64,000 nt of DNA from assembly GCA_963745765.1 (NCBI GenBank), contig CAVUYQ010000011.1, positions 62,001 through 126,000 on the forward strand, read 5' to 3'. Below the pieces are notes generated by a model. The model saw only the letters and a program-made list of their open reading frames with translations, had not been told where the DNA came from and searched no databases. Shown here piece after piece: positions 63,822 through 64,000 of this stretch (its first letter is position 1; every line of letters begins with the position of its first letter). The DNA is from Ww85 sp963745765. Its GTDB lineage: Bacteria > Desulfobacterota > Desulfobulbia > Desulfobulbales > Desulfocapsaceae. The position numbers were made by a program, and so were the translations under genes.

Positions 63822-64000
63822 GTGTCTAAGCAAGCCTTACGCCTCATTATCTGTCTTCTGATCCTGCTGTTTTTTCCATTTCCTGCCCGGAGTGAAAGCG
63901 GAACACTGTTACTTACCTTTCTGCATGAGTTTGAGCAGTATGCCGCGGATGCAGACAACCGCCTTATCCTTCTCGCGGCAATAGCCGGCGCGACGTTCAT
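63822..64000 (+). CDS. Exported protein, N-terminus only
   Basis: GTG 63822 opens MSKQALRLIICLLILLFFPF, a signal peptide with probable cleavage after PARSES, then LLLTFLHEFEQYAADADN, and the frame stays open to the window edge. AAGAAAG precedes the start. The remainder is outside the window, so no family can be named. Confidence 0.55.
   Translation, partial: MSKQALRLIICLLILLFFPFPARSESGTLLLTFLHEFEQYAADADNRLILLAAIAGATF

Noticed and set aside
1..64000. tRNA, rRNA and CRISPR arrays
   Set aside because: I looked for T-loop-like GTTCGAATC stretches and for regularly spaced direct repeats and found none that hold up.

Overview
The window looks like a chromosomal segment of a Gram-negative, probably anaerobic bacterium, most likely a member of the Desulfobacterota (Desulfobulbales-like). 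This is an inference from gene content: a periplasmic Tat-exported formate dehydrogenase with its TorD chaperone and a small Tat-target protein, a selenocysteine-containing selD, a Desulfovibrio-type single-cluster ferredoxin, polyferredoxin-like proteins, pntAB, outer-membrane porins and lipoproteins. No sulfate-reduction genes, rRNA, tRNA, CRISPR array, complete transposase gene or prophage was seen. Base composition is near balanced, slightly GC-rich, with AT-rich intergenic stretches.

Layout. 1-9917 (minus): an operon with two OPT/DUF6785-like polytopic membrane proteins, a 1601-residue FtsX-type permease carrying a degenerate M28-peptidase ectodomain, its ABC ATPase and a miniature FtsX permease. 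This is the best candidate for an undescribed system. 10064-13927 (minus): a compact glycan cluster (polysaccharide deacetylase, MurG-like glycosyltransferase, histidine phosphatase, GT4 glycosyltransferase); the first two carry frameshifts. 14658-20438 (plus): ABC-2 exporter pair, CARDB-like exported protein, Cys-cluster protein, DedA protein and a two-component system. 20501-27157: outer-membrane beta-barrel, FG-GAP/VCBS protein, porin (frameshifted), lipoprotein, DHA2-type MFS pump (frameshifted). 27242-34251: REC-GAF-histidine kinase, then a DinG helicase / polyprenyl synthase / YibQ-like deacetylase / Gfo-Idh oxidoreductase run. 34265-37378 (minus): diacylglycerol kinase, PqqD-like protein, stand-alone AICAR transformylase and a shortened GlmU-like uridylyltransferase. 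37698-45841 (plus): nitroreductase, polyferredoxin, TorD chaperone, Tat-target peptide and formate dehydrogenase alpha/beta/gamma. 45940-53857: Epd-like dehydrogenase, CinA-like protein, esterase, ferritin-like protein, EamA exporter, acyltransferase, epimerase, SDR and a coiled-coil protein. 54583-64000: pirin, selD (UGA-decoded), cupin, ferredoxin, VKOR-thioredoxin, an exported repeat protein, pntBA, a membrane protein and the start of an exported protein.

How it fits together. Formate oxidation in the periplasm (41.2-45.8 kb), the proton-translocating transhydrogenase and the small ferredoxin suggest redox-balancing metabolism; the TorD and polyferredoxin genes just upstream probably serve maturation of, or electron transfer with, the formate dehydrogenase. 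Envelope functions dominate elsewhere.

Two features cut across the window. First, a dispersed element of up to about 170 bp with terminal inverted repeats occurs four times in intergenic DNA. Second, many otherwise well-conserved genes carry single-base indels (formate dehydrogenase alpha alone needs eight, all insertions), which points to uncorrected read errors at least as much as to real pseudogenes.
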